DNA from: Deltaproteobacteria bacterium HGW-Deltaproteobacteria-13
GTDB lineage: Bacteria; Desulfobacterota; Syntrophia; Syntrophales; Smithellaceae
Assembly: GCA_002840555.1 (NCBI GenBank)
Contig: PHBJ01000004.1
Span: 1-64,000 of the forward strand
Reading direction: 5' to 3'
Length of the DNA: 64,000 nucleotides
Shown: piece by piece, positions 33,563-45,441 of the stretch
How the letters are laid out: each line of letters starts with the position of its first letter
Numbering within the stretch: the first letter of the stretch is position 1
Notes under the pieces: generated by a model
Seen by the model: only the letters and a program-made list of their open reading frames with translations
Databases searched by the model: none
What the model was told of the DNA's origin: nothing
Made by a program: the position numbers and the translations under genes

Positions 33563-33596
33563 CCCTTTCTCTCCCCGTGAAAAAGGAGAGAAAGGG
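33563..33596. terminator. Inverted repeat between convergent rdgC and mcp genes
   Basis: CCCTTTCTCTCC (33563-33574) and GGAGAGAAAGGG (33585-33596) form a perfect 12-pair stem with a 10-base loop. There is no T-run on the plus side. It may act as a terminator or transcript-end stabiliser for either gene. Confidence 0.55.
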
Positions 33597-33623
33597 ACCT
33601 TCAAATATAATCCGCTGAAAAGT

Positions 33624-35726
33624 TTAGAATGTATTTAATATGCTGCGGTCACTGTCATCCAACGGTATCACCTTGCGGGGATCAGGCTGGAGACCGGATA
33701 TCGCCTTGCCGCCTTTTTTCCCTGAAACCGGGTTATGCGGCGAATGACTTGATTGGCTGCCGGACAACAGACCCTGGTTAAACTCGCCGGAGGCTGTCAG
33801 TTTGAAACTGGCCACCATGCTGCGCATCTCTTCAGACTGCGAGGACATCTCTTCAGCCGCGCTGGCCGATTCCTCGGCGTTAGCCGCGTTCTGCTGGGTC
33901 ACCTGGTTTAACTGCTCCACCGCTTTGTTCAACTGGTTGATTCCATGATCCTGCTGATCGGAAGCCGCCGCGATCTCCTGCACGACCTGACTGACCTTGC
34001 TGGTCTTCTCGACAATCTCCTGAAAGTTCTTTAAAACCTCGGAATTAATGGCTACACCGTTCTCCGAATTTTTCACCGCTTCCTCGATTAAATTGGACGT
34101 GTTCTTGGCCGCCTCGGCGCTGCGCATGGCCAGGTTCCTGACCTCCTCGGCCACCACCGCGAATCCTTTGCCGGCATCCCCGGCCCGAGCCGCTTCCACT
34201 GCGGCATTCAGAGCCAAAAGATTCGTCTGGAACGCGATCTCGTCTATGGTCTTCACGATCTTGGCCGTGGCGTCTGACGATGATTTGATCTTATTGATGG
34301 CCGAGGACATCCGGTCCATGCTATCCACGCCCTTGTCAGCGCTACCCCGGGCCTGATCGGCTACCCCCTTGGCCTCCCTGGCGTTTAGGGCGTTCTGCTT
34401 GGTCATGGAGGATATTTCCTGCAGACTGCTGGACACTTCCTCAAGAGAACTGGCCTGCTCGCTGGCCCCCTGAGACAGGGACTGTCCGCCGGTGCTTACC
34501 TGAACGCTGGCCGAGGCCACCTGCTCGGCGCCGATGGCCACCTGCCGCAGAGCTTTGTCCAGATTCTCCGTTGCCAGATTGAGGGATTCTTTGATCCTGG
34601 CGTAATCACCCTTGTAATCGCTGTTCATCCGAATGGACAGATCCTTGTTGGCCACTTTTTCCAATATTTTCATAGCATCAATGATCGGTTTAGACACCGC
34701 ATCCAGCGTGTTATTGACGCCGGCCACGATATCCTGATAGGCTCCGCTGAATGCGGTGGCATTACCTCTGACATTCAGTTTGCCGTCCATGGCGCTCCTG
34801 GTCAACACATTCATTTCTTTGACCAGGTTGTTGATGGTTTCCACCATCTTTTTCAATGCCGGTCCTATCTCATCCCTGTCATCCATTACCGGGGTTTCGA
34901 TATTGATGTCGCCTTCCGATATTTGCTGCATTCCTTTTACTACATATTTTTGAAGGTTTTCCGCAAACTGATCCATCTCCTTGGCCAATACTCCAATCTC
35001 GTCTTTTCTGGAAAGATTTAGACGATTGGACAGATGCCCCTTACCCATTTCCTGTATCATCTCTACGCCCTTTTTCAGCGGCTTTGTGATGGACACGGTA
35101 AGGATCAGCCCCAGCACCAAGGCCATCGTTACAGCGAATATCGTGGCTATAAATACGGCGGTCGAAGCTATAGAGGCCGCAGAGCTATTGGCTTTGTTTG
35201 CCTCTTCGGCATTCTTGCGATTGATTTCATTGAGGTCACGGACAGCAGCCAGTGTTTTCACTCTGCCTTGAACTGCATAGCTTCCAAAACCCAGTAACCG
35301 GTTTACCTCATCATCTTTGCCTTCATCCTTCGCCTTCATTCCTTCCCTATAACCGCGCTGCATTTCCGGCCAAGCAGCTTCAAAATCAGCGATTATCTTC
35401 TTCTCGTCTGCGCCGATATCTCTACTTTTATAAATGCGCATCGTCTCGTTCACAAACCTGATGGTCTCGTTCATGCTTTGAGTCATTTTCTGTCGATCGG
35501 CCGGTACGTCAAAATACCGGTAGATATCTCCCCGCATTTTTTCAAGGCTGGCATTGATAGCTCCCATCTCCTCAATGGCCGCGGTATTTTGTTTGTACAT
35601 CACATCGCCCCGAGCTGCTATTGACTTTATATTGGTGTAACCGATCATGGCGACTGCTGCCAAAATGACCACTACTGCAAAAAAGCTCCCGATAAGCTTG
35701 GTGCCTACCTTGATATTGTTAAACAT
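33624..35726 (-). CDS. Methyl-accepting chemotaxis protein (copy 1, in the duplicated block)
   Basis: A 700-residue receptor: TM1 (residues about 10-33), a helical 4HB-type periplasmic sensor (about 35-190), TM2 (about 190-215), HAMP (S-I-T-K-P-L-K-K-G), a linker with a further HAMP-like or helical part, and the long cytoplasmic signalling hairpin with the conserved tip [20 protein letters not shown]. The tail ends in [12 protein letters not shown] and a final Phe. ATG 35726 follows AAGGAG. Its signalling-domain DNA is nearly identical to the mcp at 40459. A cheW gene lies 24 bases upstream. Confidence 0.93.
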   Translation of the reverse strand: MFNNIKVGTKLIGSFFAVVVILAAVAMIGYTNIKSIAARGDVMYKQNTAAIEEMGAINASLEKMRGDIYRYFDVPADRQKMTQSMNETIRFVNETMRIYKSRDIGADEKKIIADFEAAWPEMQRGYREGMKAKDEGKDDEVNRLLGFGSYAVQGRVKTLAAVRDLNEINRKNAEEANKANSSAASIASTAVFIATIFAVTMALVLGLILTVSITKPLKKGVEMIQEMGKGHLSNRLNLSRKDEIGVLAKEMDQFAENLQKYVVKGMQQISEGDINIETPVMDDRDEIGPALKKMVETINNLVKEMNVLTRSAMDGKLNVRGNATAFSGAYQDIVAGVNNTLDAVSKPIIDAMKILEKVANKDLSIRMNSDYKGDYARIKESLNLATENLDKALRQVAIGAEQVASASVQVSTGGQSLSQGASEQASSLEEVSSSLQEISSMTKQNALNAREAKGVADQARGSADKGVDSMDRMSSAINKIKSSSDATAKIVKTIDEIAFQTNLLALNAAVEAARAGDAGKGFAVVAEEVRNLAMRSAEAAKNTSNLIEEAVKNSENGVAINSEVLKNFQEIVEKTSKVSQVVQEIAAASDQQDHGINQLNKAVEQLNQVTQQNAANAEESASAAEEMSSQSEEMRSMVASFKLTASGEFNQGLLSGSQSSHSPHNPVSGKKGGKAISGLQPDPRKVIPLDDSDRSILNTF

Positions 35727-35750
35727 CTTTCCACTCCTTTTCATTGTTTT

Positions 35751-36311
35751 CTACTTTATAATTTTAGTTTTTGCTTCTTTTGATGAGTCACTGTTCTCTT
35801 TGTTTTCTCTGTCGGCGGCTTTTTTCAGGTTGATGACGTCCGAGGCCGTGATCACTTTTTCGATATCCAGGAGCAGGCGGATCCGCCCCCCGGTCTTGCC
35901 CACTCCTAAAAGATACTCCGTATACACGTCCGGCCCGAAAGACGGAGTGTCTTCGATATCCCCCGATGCCACATTCACCACTTCTGAAACCTTGTCCACC
36001 AAAATCCCCATCATCAAACTGGAGGTCTTGATGACGATGATGCAGGTCTCGTCCGTGACCCGGGTCTCATCCATACCGAACTTTACATTGAGGTCCATGA
36101 TGGGATGGATCTTTCCCCGAAGGTTGATGACTCCACGGATGTATCTGGAAGTCAGCGGAACAGGCGTTATCGGCATCCGGCCGATGATCTCCTGAACCTT
36201 GAGGATCTCCACCCCGTATTCCTCACTGGCCAGGAAAAACGTCAGGTATTTACCCGCCCGGGAATCAACTTTGATGGACTGATTTTCCTTAACTGCTGTT
36301 GCGTTGTTCAT
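35751..36311 (-). CDS. cheW: Chemotaxis coupling protein CheW (second copy)
   Basis: A 186-residue CheW: a beta-barrel SH3-like pair with Y-L-T-F-F-L-A-S-E-E-Y-G-V-E-I-L-K-V-Q-E, R-G-V-I-N-L-R-G-K-I-H-P-I-M-D-L and the C-terminal strand L-L-L-D-I-E-K-V. It links receptors to CheA. It is highly similar to the cheW at 44890 apart from the ends; the last 25 residues form an added charged tail. GAGGAGC precedes the ATG. Directly upstream lies a relic of the cheA 3' end. Confidence 0.95.
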   Translation of the reverse strand: MNNATAVKENQSIKVDSRAGKYLTFFLASEEYGVEILKVQEIIGRMPITPVPLTSRYIRGVINLRGKIHPIMDLNVKFGMDETRVTDETCIIVIKTSSLMMGILVDKVSEVVNVASGDIEDTPSFGPDVYTEYLLGVGKTGGRIRLLLDIEKVITASDVINLKKAADRENKENSDSSKEAKTKIIK

Positions 36312-36341
36312 GCTTTTTGCTCCTCATATATTTCATAGGTG

Positions 36342-36374
36342 TTACTTGTATATGCTTAATGGCTGCCGGGCCAT
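36342..36374 (-). pseudogene. Relic of the 3' end of cheA
   Basis: Minus-strand codons read M-A-R-Q-P-L-S-I-Y-K-stop. The intact cheA ends M-A-R-Q-R-L-N-I-A-T-stop (complement of about 45442-45474). The shared DNA includes CTGCCGGGCCAT on the plus strand and continues through the spacer into the following cheW start. The rest of cheA is absent here. Confidence 0.75.
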
Positions 36375-36998
36375 TCGGTCATCTGCCCGCCGGAAAATTG
36401 ATTTTTAGAATTATGTAATTCCGGAAAGTTTTAGAATTGAATTCGATCATGATGTGGCCGGTCGCTTCAGACTGATAGGTTTATCTTTAAAAATGTCTTT
36501 TCTCCCGAACGATACCGGCCGAAAAATCAGATGATATACTCAGTCTATATTCTTAAATTTGTTATTTTGTATGATGGCAGGACTGCTGAACGGATCTTAC
36601 GATGTTGCCCGGCAGTTCTGCCACCTTATCTCCTCTTAAGACTTAGGTCAGTAACTTTGCGTCCCGTCTTTTCAGGCGGTTTGCCCTTATCAAGTATCGA
36701 TATTTTCGTACAACAAATATATCTCCAAGTCAACCCATAATATAAACGGGAATCGGATTGAATTTTATTTATCGTACACCGGCAGCTTATGAAGATTGAT
36801 AAAAAGTAAGCTGAACGTCATATGGATATAAATGATCATTTTTAAAAAGATTGGGCTGAAAGAGGGCGGGTTAACCGTTCATTCGGTGAGCAGATTTCTC
36901 ATCAGGAGAGATTTGACTTCGTAGTACGAAGCCGGCGTGATTTCATCGAGCTGGCGTTTCTTTTTACATAAAAAAGTTTGATCATGAAACCGCGATTT
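36375..36998. other. Intergenic region between cheB and the second cheW
   Basis: About 620 bases with no supported gene. It holds a segment (36778-36826) matching the region upstream of intact cheA (47683-47731), so it probably represents the leftover of a deleted cheA copy together with its upstream sequence. It should also contain the promoter for the second cheW-mcp pair on the minus strand; no sigma-28 or sigma-54 site can be named with confidence. Confidence 0.5.
36778..36826. repeat. Copy of the cheA upstream element (copy A)
   Basis: Shares ACCGGCA, ATTGATAAAAA and CATAT-N-GA with 47683-47731 at identical spacing; by hand count 34 of 49 positions match without gaps, and a CATTTTT-rich tail follows in both. 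It lies on the upstream side of the cheA relic. Confidence 0.55.
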
Positions 36999-38507
<1,509 letters not shown>

Positions 38508-38524
<17 letters not shown>

Positions 38525-38900
38525 AGTTTACCCCCGTAATGTCTATTATGACTTCCTTCAAAATTTCCGGCTTAAAGGGTTTGTGGATAAAGGTTGCGCC
38601 CTGTTTGAGCATCATTTCTATCTTGCACGGATCGCTCTCGGAGCTGATGACGATCACCGGCAGATTTTCATACTGGTCTTTTTTCCTGAGACGCCGGATC
38701 ATTTCCTCTCCGTCCATCACCGGCATATGGATATCAACCAGCGCCAGATCTATCCATTTTTCCTGCAAAAGACGCAGACCTTCCTCTCCGTTTTCCGCCT
38801 CCCAGATATCCCCCAGAGGCAGGTCGGTCAGTTTCAGGGTTTTTATGATGATCGAGCGCATCACCGAGCTATCGTCGACCACGAGAATATTTAAAGCCAT
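38508..38900 (-). CDS. cheY: Single-domain response regulator CheY
   Basis: A 130-residue receiver: D9 and D10, phospho-acceptor Asp56 (A-L-V-D-I-H-M-P-V-M-D-G), Ser/Thr switch region (V-I-S-S-E-S) and the conserved lysine in F-I-H-K-P-F. It would carry the CheA signal to the flagellar or other motor. No flagellar gene is in the window. AGGAGG lies just before the ATG. Confidence 0.93.
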
Positions 38901-38963
38901 ATTACAGCCTCCTTATTTTTATATCTTATGCTTTTGCCTGCTTTCTTTCAAAGCAGCCATTGC

Positions 38964-39446
38964 TTACAATTCCTTAAGAGAGCCTTTTGATTTAATGAGC
39001 ATCTTGCCGTTTCCCACTTCCAGGGTCACGGTGCGCGAGCTGTAGCCTCCCACGTCATAGGCCTTAAGCATCAAACCTTCATCCCATAAATATTTGCGCA
39101 GACTTACAAAATTGCGGCGTCCGATTTGAAAAAAGTCTTCTTCTTCATTCACTTTCGAGCTGGATCCTCCGGCCACCCGGATCAGCAAATCATGTTTACG
39201 GGAACCTCTCCGGTAAAAATCATCCAGCATCGTTTTCATTCCGCTATCCACGTAAAGGAAGGGATTTCCGGCCGCCTTGTTTCGGTCGAGGTTGGAATCC
39301 GGCAGCATACAGTGCAACAGACCCGCCCTTTTCAGTTTGATATCGTAAACCGTTATCCCCAGGCAGCTTCCCAAAGCGTATGTAATCAATACGTCCGTAA
39401 CATCCCCGGATATTTTTAGATCAGCCACGCCTATTGTGTAAACCAT
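38964..39446 (-). CDS. cheD: Chemoreceptor glutamine deamidase CheD
   Basis: A 160-residue CheD. The catalytic Cys is in A-L-G-S-C-L-G-I-T-V-Y-D and the catalytic His in G-L-L-H-C-M-L-P-D. It deamidates receptor glutamines and in other bacteria works with CheC or CheX phosphatases. It starts 6 bases after cheR. Confidence 0.95.
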   Translation of the reverse strand: MVYTIGVADLKISGDVTDVLITYALGSCLGITVYDIKLKRAGLLHCMLPDSNLDRNKAAGNPFLYVDSGMKTMLDDFYRRGSRKHDLLIRVAGGSSSKVNEEEDFFQIGRRNFVSLRKYLWDEGLMLKAYDVGGYSSRTVTLEVGNGKMLIKSKGSLKEL

Positions 39447-39452
39447 AAGCTG

Positions 39453-40349
39453 TTACTTCCTTTTGGCCTCGACCGGTTTTTTATGGACCGCGCCCGCAGG
39501 TTTAATCTTCTGGTATACGGCCGGCTTCAGATAGCGGTAATCGTGGTTCAAAAACGTCAGGCTCTCCGAGTGACCCACCAACAGGTAACCGCCTTCCCGC
39601 AGCATGGACCAGAACCGCCTGACCAGATTCTCCTGGGTCGGTTTGTCAAAGTATATCATGACATTGCGGCAGAAGATGACATCAAACAACCCGCTCATCG
39701 GCCACTCCTCCATTAGATTAAGCTTGGCAAAATGGACCATGGATTGAAGATGGGGAACCACGCGGTATTTGCGGCCAGTCCCGGCCGCAACATTATTAAA
39801 ATATTTAAGCCTCAACTGCGGCGCCACCGGCTTGAGCGTTTCTTCATCATACAAACCCTGGCGGGCCCGCTCCATCATGCGATCCGAGATGTCGGTAGCC
39901 AGTATCCTGACGTCCCGTTTGCCGATGTCGGGTATGCACTCGCACAAAACAATCGCGATGGAATAGGGTTCCTCACCGGAGGAGCAGCCGGCGCTCCATA
40001 TCCTGACCGGACCTTTGGGTAATCCGGGAATAATTTCATCCCGTAAAAAATCCAGATGCTCTGATTCTCTGAAAAAATTTGTCTTGTTGGTGGTCAGAAC
40101 GTCCACCATGGCGATAATCTCTTTTCCGCTTTTGTCATTGGCCAGATATTTAACGTAACGATCAAAATCGGAAATCCTCAAGTGCCTGAGCCGTTTTAAA
40201 AGCCGGGCCTTGACCAGTTCTTCCTTGCCCTCATGCAGGTCGATCCCCGAAACCTGGTAGACGAGTCTGCTGATCTTATCAAACTGCGAAGAAGAAAGTT
40301 TTAAGGAATAATAATCCGTCGAAAGATTTTTTAATTCTGAATCCGTCAT
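39453..40349 (-). CDS. cheR: Chemotaxis protein methyltransferase CheR
   Basis: A 298-residue SAM-dependent methyltransferase: an N-terminal helical domain and the SAM site R-I-W-S-A-G-C-S-S-G-E-E-P-Y-S-I-A, with F-C-R-N-V-M-I-Y-F downstream. It methylates receptor glutamates. ATG 40349 is taken as start; a TTG at 40364 is in frame. Neither has a good ribosome binding site. A relic of its first codons occurs at 33497. Confidence 0.95.
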   Translation of the reverse strand: MTDSELKNLSTDYYSLKLSSSQFDKISRLVYQVSGIDLHEGKEELVKARLLKRLRHLRISDFDRYVKYLANDKSGKEIIAMVDVLTTNKTNFFRESEHLDFLRDEIIPGLPKGPVRIWSAGCSSGEEPYSIAIVLCECIPDIGKRDVRILATDISDRMMERARQGLYDEETLKPVAPQLRLKYFNNVAAGTGRKYRVVPHLQSMVHFAKLNLMEEWPMSGLFDVIFCRNVMIYFDKPTQENLVRRFWSMLREGGYLLVGHSESLTFLNHDYRYLKPAVYQKIKPAGAVHKKPVEAKRK

Positions 40350-40458
40350 ACTTTTTATTGTCAATTTTTTATTGTCTCATTCTCACCCTGTTGGGAAAGA
40401 GGGAATCGGACTTAATATTATCCCTTCATGTGGATTCCGCCGGACAGGAAAACCCCCG

Positions 40459-42558
40459 TTAGAATTTCTCCAACACTTCGTGATCCCGGTCATCCAGAGG
40501 AATAACTTTATGAGGATCCGGCTGAAGGCCTGCCGCAGCCTTTCCACCTTTCCTTTGCAGACCCACATTTTGCAGCAAATGTCCCGACGGGCCGCCCGAT
40601 TGTATACTGCCTGCGCCGGTTAGCTTAAAGCTGGCTATCATACTCCGCATCTCTTCGGACTGCGAGGACATCTCCTCGGCCGCACTGGCTGATTCCTCGG
40701 CGTTAGCCGCGTTCTGCTGGGTCACCAAGTTCAATTGCTCCACGGCTTTGTTCAATTGGCTGATGCCCTGATCCTGTTGCTCGGAAGCCGCCGCGATCTC
40801 CTGCACAACCTGACTGACCTTGTTGGTCTTCTCGACAATCTCCTGAAAGTTCTTTAAAACCTCGGAATTAATGGCTACGCCGTTCTCCGAATTTTTTACC
40901 GCGTCCTCGATTAAATTGGAAGTGTTCTTGGCCGCCTCGGCGCTGCGCATGGCCAGGTTCCTGACCTCCTCGGCCACCACCGCAAATCCTTTGCCGGCGT
41001 CTCCGGCCCGGGCCGCTTCCACTGCGGCATTCAAAGCCAGAAGATTCGTCTGGAACGCGATCTCGTCTATAGTCTTCACGATCTTGGCCGTGGCGTCTGA
41101 CGACGATTTGATCTTATTGATGGCCGAGGACATCCGGTCCATGCTATCCACTCCCTTGTCGGCGCTGCCCCGGGCCTCTTCAGCCACACCTTTAGCCTCC
41201 CTGGCATTGAGCGTGTTTTGCTTGATCATGGAGGACATCTCCTGCAGACTGCTGGAGATCTCCTCAAGCGAACTGGCCTGTTCACTGGCCCCCTGCGACA
41301 ACGACTGGCCGCCGACGCTGACCTGTGCACTGGCCAAAGCGACCTGGTCCGCGCCTATCGCCACCTGCTGCAGGGCCTTATCCAGTTTATCCGCAACCGC
41401 ATTGATCGTTCTTTTCACTTCGTCGTAATACCCTTTATAGTCGCCCTTGATCCGCTCAGACAAGTCCTTGTGAGCCAGTTTTACTAAAACCAGCGACGCT
41501 TCATTGAGCGGCGCCATCACCGCATCCAAAGTATCATTGAATCCTTTGACGATTTTCTGAAACTTTCCGTGATAAGGGTTTATATCGGCTCTATTGATAA
41601 GATCGCCGGCAAGCGCGGCAACACAGCATCTTTTGATCTCATCGCTCATGGAGCCGATGGCTTTAATCATTTTATTAAGCGCCGGGCCGATCTCATCCTT
41701 GTCGTCTATGACAGCCGGCGTAATATCAATATTACCTTCGGATATCTGCTGCATACTGAATACCACATTTTTCTGAAGATGATCGGCAAACCGATCCATG
41801 GCATTGGCCAATCCCCCTATCTCATCTTTCCGTTCAAAGCCCATCCGCTGGGAAAGGTGGCCCCGGCTCAGTTCCTGCATCATCACCATTCCCTTCTTCA
41901 GCGGATTGGTGATGGATACGGTCAGCATGATCGCCATACCTATTAAAAGCGCCGCGCCCAAAAATGATAAGAACCATAGCTTACCCGACCACCCCCCGGT
42001 GGCTTTGATGGCCGCATTGATAGCGTCTTCATTTCGCCTGGCGTTATAATCATTAAGGTTACCCACCGCCGCCATGATTTTCTTCTGAGCTTCGATCATA
42101 TAGCTTCCATCGGCCAGCAGACGACCAATCTCATCATTTTTACTTTCATCCGCCGCCTTCATTATTTCTTTATAACCGCGCTGCATTTCCGGCCATGCCG
42201 CTTCGAAATCAGTGAGAAGCTTCTTTTCTTCATCAGTTATTTTTTTACCTTTATAGGTCTGAACAATTTGGTCTATTGAATTTGTTTCCTGCTTAATATT
42301 CTGGAGAGTATTACTGCGGGCTGAAGGCACGGCAATATAATGATAAAGATATTCCTTCGTTTTCCAAAGCCCGGCCTTAAGATTTACAATATTCTTCACA
42401 TCCACCATATACTGCCTGTGCATCGAATCCATACCACGCACAGCGGCCATCCTCACTTTAGCGCTGCCAACCATCATCGCCGTCACAAATACAAAGATCA
42501 CTGCAAAGCAGCCTATGATCTTAACGCCTAATTTGACATTATTAATCATTTTAAACAT
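40459..42558 (-). CDS. Methyl-accepting chemotaxis protein (copy 2)
   Basis: A 699-residue receptor of the same layout as the other two: TM1 near 8-30, 4HB-type periplasmic domain, TM2 near 192-212, HAMP (S-I-T-N-P-L-K-K-G), a linker region and the standard signalling hairpin. The sensor half differs from copies 1 and 3, but the signalling half is almost the same DNA as copy 1. The tail ends [22 protein letters not shown] 42558 has GGAG upstream. Confidence 0.93.
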   Translation of the reverse strand: MFKMINNVKLGVKIIGCFAVIFVFVTAMMVGSAKVRMAAVRGMDSMHRQYMVDVKNIVNLKAGLWKTKEYLYHYIAVPSARSNTLQNIKQETNSIDQIVQTYKGKKITDEEKKLLTDFEAAWPEMQRGYKEIMKAADESKNDEIGRLLADGSYMIEAQKKIMAAVGNLNDYNARRNEDAINAAIKATGGWSGKLWFLSFLGAALLIGMAIMLTVSITNPLKKGMVMMQELSRGHLSQRMGFERKDEIGGLANAMDRFADHLQKNVVFSMQQISEGNIDITPAVIDDKDEIGPALNKMIKAIGSMSDEIKRCCVAALAGDLINRADINPYHGKFQKIVKGFNDTLDAVMAPLNEASLVLVKLAHKDLSERIKGDYKGYYDEVKRTINAVADKLDKALQQVAIGADQVALASAQVSVGGQSLSQGASEQASSLEEISSSLQEMSSMIKQNTLNAREAKGVAEEARGSADKGVDSMDRMSSAINKIKSSSDATAKIVKTIDEIAFQTNLLALNAAVEAARAGDAGKGFAVVAEEVRNLAMRSAEAAKNTSNLIEDAVKNSENGVAINSEVLKNFQEIVEKTNKVSQVVQEIAAASEQQDQGISQLNKAVEQLNLVTQQNAANAEESASAAEEMSSQSEEMRSMIASFKLTGAGSIQSGGPSGHLLQNVGLQRKGGKAAAGLQPDPHKVIPLDDRDHEVLEKF

Positions 42559-42737
42559 AATCTCCATCCTTTGTATTGCTGGTCTTGTTACCCGTTGTGA
42601 TTTTGCGCCGTCGGATTCGGCCCTGCTCTATATTATTCCGCTTATTCCGTTTCCGGTCATGCCATAAAAATAATTTCGTGCTCATCAGCGCTTGTTCTCA
42701 ATTTCCATGCCTGTATCACCGAACTTAAGAAACAGGA

Positions 42738-44831
42738 TTAGAATGTTTCCAACACTTCGTGGTCCCTGTCATCCAAAGGGATGACCTTGCGAGGATCGGG
42801 TTGAAAGCCGGATGCGCCGCTGCTCCCGCCCGGCATCCCTGTGTTCTGAAGTCGATGCCCGGATGGGCCGCCGCTCCGCAAGTTTTGATTAAAATCGCCG
42901 GAGGCTGTCAGTTTGAATCCTGCCACCATGCTCCGCATCTCCTCTGACTGCGAAGACATCTCCTGAGCGGCGCTGGCCGATTCTTCGGCGTTGGCCGCGT
43001 TCTGCTGCGTCAACTGATTCATCTGTTCCACCGCCTTGTTGACTTGGCTGATTCCCTGATCCTGCTGCTCGGACGCCGCGGCTATCTCCGCCACCACCTG
43101 ACTGACTTTATTGGTCCGTTCGGTAATTTCCTGGAAGTTCTTCAATACCTCCGCATTGATATGGACTCCATTATCCGAGTTCTTGACTGCTTCTTCTATC
43201 AGATTGGCTGTGTTCTTCGCCGCTTCCGCGCTCCGCATGGCCAGGTTCCTGACTTCTTCCGCCACAACCGCAAATCCCTTGCCGGCATCCCCCGCGCGCG
43301 CCGCTTCCACTGCGGCGTTGAGAGCCAGTAAATTCGTCTGGAACGCAATCTCATCTATGGTCTTGACTATCTTCGCCGTGGCATCTGATGAGGTTTTAAT
43401 CTGGTTGATAGCTAAAGACATCCGGTTCATGCTCTCCACGCCTTTGTCCGCGCTGCCCCGGGCCTGATCCGCTACTCCCTTGGCCTCCCTGGCGTTGAGC
43501 GCATTCTGCTTGGTCATGGATGACATCTCCTGCAAACTGCTGGAAACCTCTTCTAATGAACTGGCCTGCTCGCTGGCGCCCTGCGATAACGACTGCCCGC
43601 CGGTGCTCACCTGAACGCTCGCCGATGCCACCTGGTCCGCACCGATGGCCACCTGATGCAGAGCTTTGTCCAGATTCTCCACCGCCAGATTGAGAGATTC
43701 TTTGATCTTTGCAAAATCGCCCTGGTAAGCACCCATCATCCGTGCCGTCATATCCTTGCCGGCGATCTTCTCCAATGCCTCCGAAGCTTCATTGATCGGT
43801 CCAACCATCGCGTCTATCGTTTTATTGACGCCGGTTACAATATCCTGATAGGCTCCATTAAACTTTCCGGCATTGCCTCTGACATCAAGTTTGCCGTCCA
43901 TGGCTGTTCCGGTTAACATATTCACTTCGTTGACCAGATTCTTGATCGTCTCCACCATTTTTTTCAACGCCGGTCCGATCTCATCGCTGTCATCGATTAT
44001 GGCAGGTTCAATATTGATATTGCCTTCGGATATCTGCTGCATGTTGGATATGACATTTTGCTGAAGATGCTCGGCAAACTCATCCATGGCATTGGCCAGC
44101 AGACCTATCTCATCCTTCCGTTTAATACCCAGCCGTCTGGAAAGGTGGCCCCGTTTCAATTCCTCCATCATCAGCACTCCTTTTTTCAAGGGTTGGGTAA
44201 TGGATAGAGTCATGACGATGACTAAGCCTATAATCACGGCTATCGCGATACCTGATATGATGAGCATGGCACCCGAAAAACCTGCGCTTTTGCTGATAGC
44301 TTCCTTTATGTCCGCATCGTTATTACTGACACTATTGAGGTTACTGATCGCGGCAAATGTTTTCACTCTGGCCGCGAACACGTAGTTTCCGGCATCCAGC
44401 AGACTTTTAACTTCATCATTTTTCCCTTCATCCGCTGCTTTCATCACGGCCTTATAACCGCGCTGCATGTCGGGCCAGGCGGCATCGAATTCAGCAATGA
44501 TCTTCTTTTCCTCAGCATCGATATTTCCATCTTTATAAGTCTGCATGGATTTGGTCACGGAACTCATGATCTCATTAATGCTCTGGGCCATCTTCTGGCG
44601 GTCGGCCGGTACATTAATATACCTGTAGATATCTCCCCGCATTTTTTCGAGGTTGGCTTTCATGTTTCCGATTTCCAGGATGCCCGCTTCATACTTGCGA
44701 TGCACCGAATCCACCTTATTTATATAGTCATGTCTTACTTTAGCACCATACAGGATTATCGCCGTTGCCAGCAAAGCGACAATCACAATACTGCCGATGA
44801 GCTTGATACCGACTTTGATATCGTTAAGCAT
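42738..44831 (-). CDS. Methyl-accepting chemotaxis protein (copy 3)
   Basis: A 697-residue receptor: TM1 near 10-30, 4HB-type periplasmic domain, TM2 near 190-212, HAMP (S-I-T-Q-P-L-K-K-G), linker and signalling hairpin. The protein sequence of the signalling part matches copies 1 and 2, but its synonymous sites differ more. Its periplasmic part is closest to copy 1 (shared [18 protein letters not shown]). The tail ends R-D-H-E-V-L-E-T-F. It follows cheW by about 58 bases. Confidence 0.93.
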   Translation of the reverse strand: MLNDIKVGIKLIGSIVIVALLATAIILYGAKVRHDYINKVDSVHRKYEAGILEIGNMKANLEKMRGDIYRYINVPADRQKMAQSINEIMSSVTKSMQTYKDGNIDAEEKKIIAEFDAAWPDMQRGYKAVMKAADEGKNDEVKSLLDAGNYVFAARVKTFAAISNLNSVSNNDADIKEAISKSAGFSGAMLIISGIAIAVIIGLVIVMTLSITQPLKKGVLMMEELKRGHLSRRLGIKRKDEIGLLANAMDEFAEHLQQNVISNMQQISEGNINIEPAIIDDSDEIGPALKKMVETIKNLVNEVNMLTGTAMDGKLDVRGNAGKFNGAYQDIVTGVNKTIDAMVGPINEASEALEKIAGKDMTARMMGAYQGDFAKIKESLNLAVENLDKALHQVAIGADQVASASVQVSTGGQSLSQGASEQASSLEEVSSSLQEMSSMTKQNALNAREAKGVADQARGSADKGVESMNRMSLAINQIKTSSDATAKIVKTIDEIAFQTNLLALNAAVEAARAGDAGKGFAVVAEEVRNLAMRSAEAAKNTANLIEEAVKNSDNGVHINAEVLKNFQEITERTNKVSQVVAEIAAASEQQDQGISQVNKAVEQMNQLTQQNAANAEESASAAQEMSSQSEEMRSMVAGFKLTASGDFNQNLRSGGPSGHRLQNTGMPGGSSGASGFQPDPRKVIPLDDRDHEVLETF

Positions 44832-44889
44832 GTTTCTCCTCCCTTGTATTGTTGGTCCCGCTATTTATTTTAATTTTCGTTTCTTCGGA

Positions 44890-45414
44890 TTAGGCGCCAC
44901 TCTCTTTGTTTTCCAAGCCGGTGGCCTTTTTTAGATTGATGATATCGGAGGCGTTTATCACCTTTTCGATATCCAGGAGCAGGCGAACCCTCCCTCCGGT
45001 CTTCCCTACCCCTAAAAGGTATTCGGTGTTCACATCCGCTCCAAAAGATGGCGTGTCTTCGATATCTTCGGAAACCATATTGACTACCTCCGAAACCTTG
45101 TCCACCAGAATCCCCATCATTAAGCTGGAGGTTTTAATGACGATGATACAGGTTTCGTCGCTGATAACAGTCTGCTCCATGCCAAATTTTACCTTTAGAT
45201 CCATGATGGGGTGGATCTTGCCCCGCAGGTTGATGACTCCCCGGATATACCTGGAGGTCAGAGGTACCGGTGTGATTGGCATCCGGCCGATGATTTCCTG
45301 AACCTTGAGGATTTCGACTCCGTACTCCTCGCTGGCCAGGAAAAAAGTCAGGTACTTCCCTGCCCGGGGATCAATCCCGATGGACTCATTTCCCTTAACT
45401 GCGGCTGTATTCAT
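44890..45414 (-). CDS. cheW: Chemotaxis coupling protein CheW
   Basis: A 174-residue CheW with the same core as the copy at 35751 (over most of its length identical motifs, such as G-R-M-P-I-T-P-V-P-L-T-S-R-Y-I-R-G-V-I-N). It connects CheA to the receptors encoded next. GAGGAG precedes the ATG, 27 bases after cheA. Confidence 0.96.
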   Translation of the reverse strand: MNTAAVKGNESIGIDPRAGKYLTFFLASEEYGVEILKVQEIIGRMPITPVPLTSRYIRGVINLRGKIHPIMDLKVKFGMEQTVISDETCIIVIKTSSLMMGILVDKVSEVVNMVSEDIEDTPSFGADVNTEYLLGVGKTGGRVRLLLDIEKVINASDIINLKKATGLENKESGA

Positions 45415-45441
45415 ACTTGTGTCTCCTCTATAGCCTATGGG

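Noticed and set aside
36375..36998. Small plus-strand gene at 36531-36740
   Set aside because: 69 codons without ribosome binding site or recognisable features, inside a region that looks like decayed cheA surroundings.
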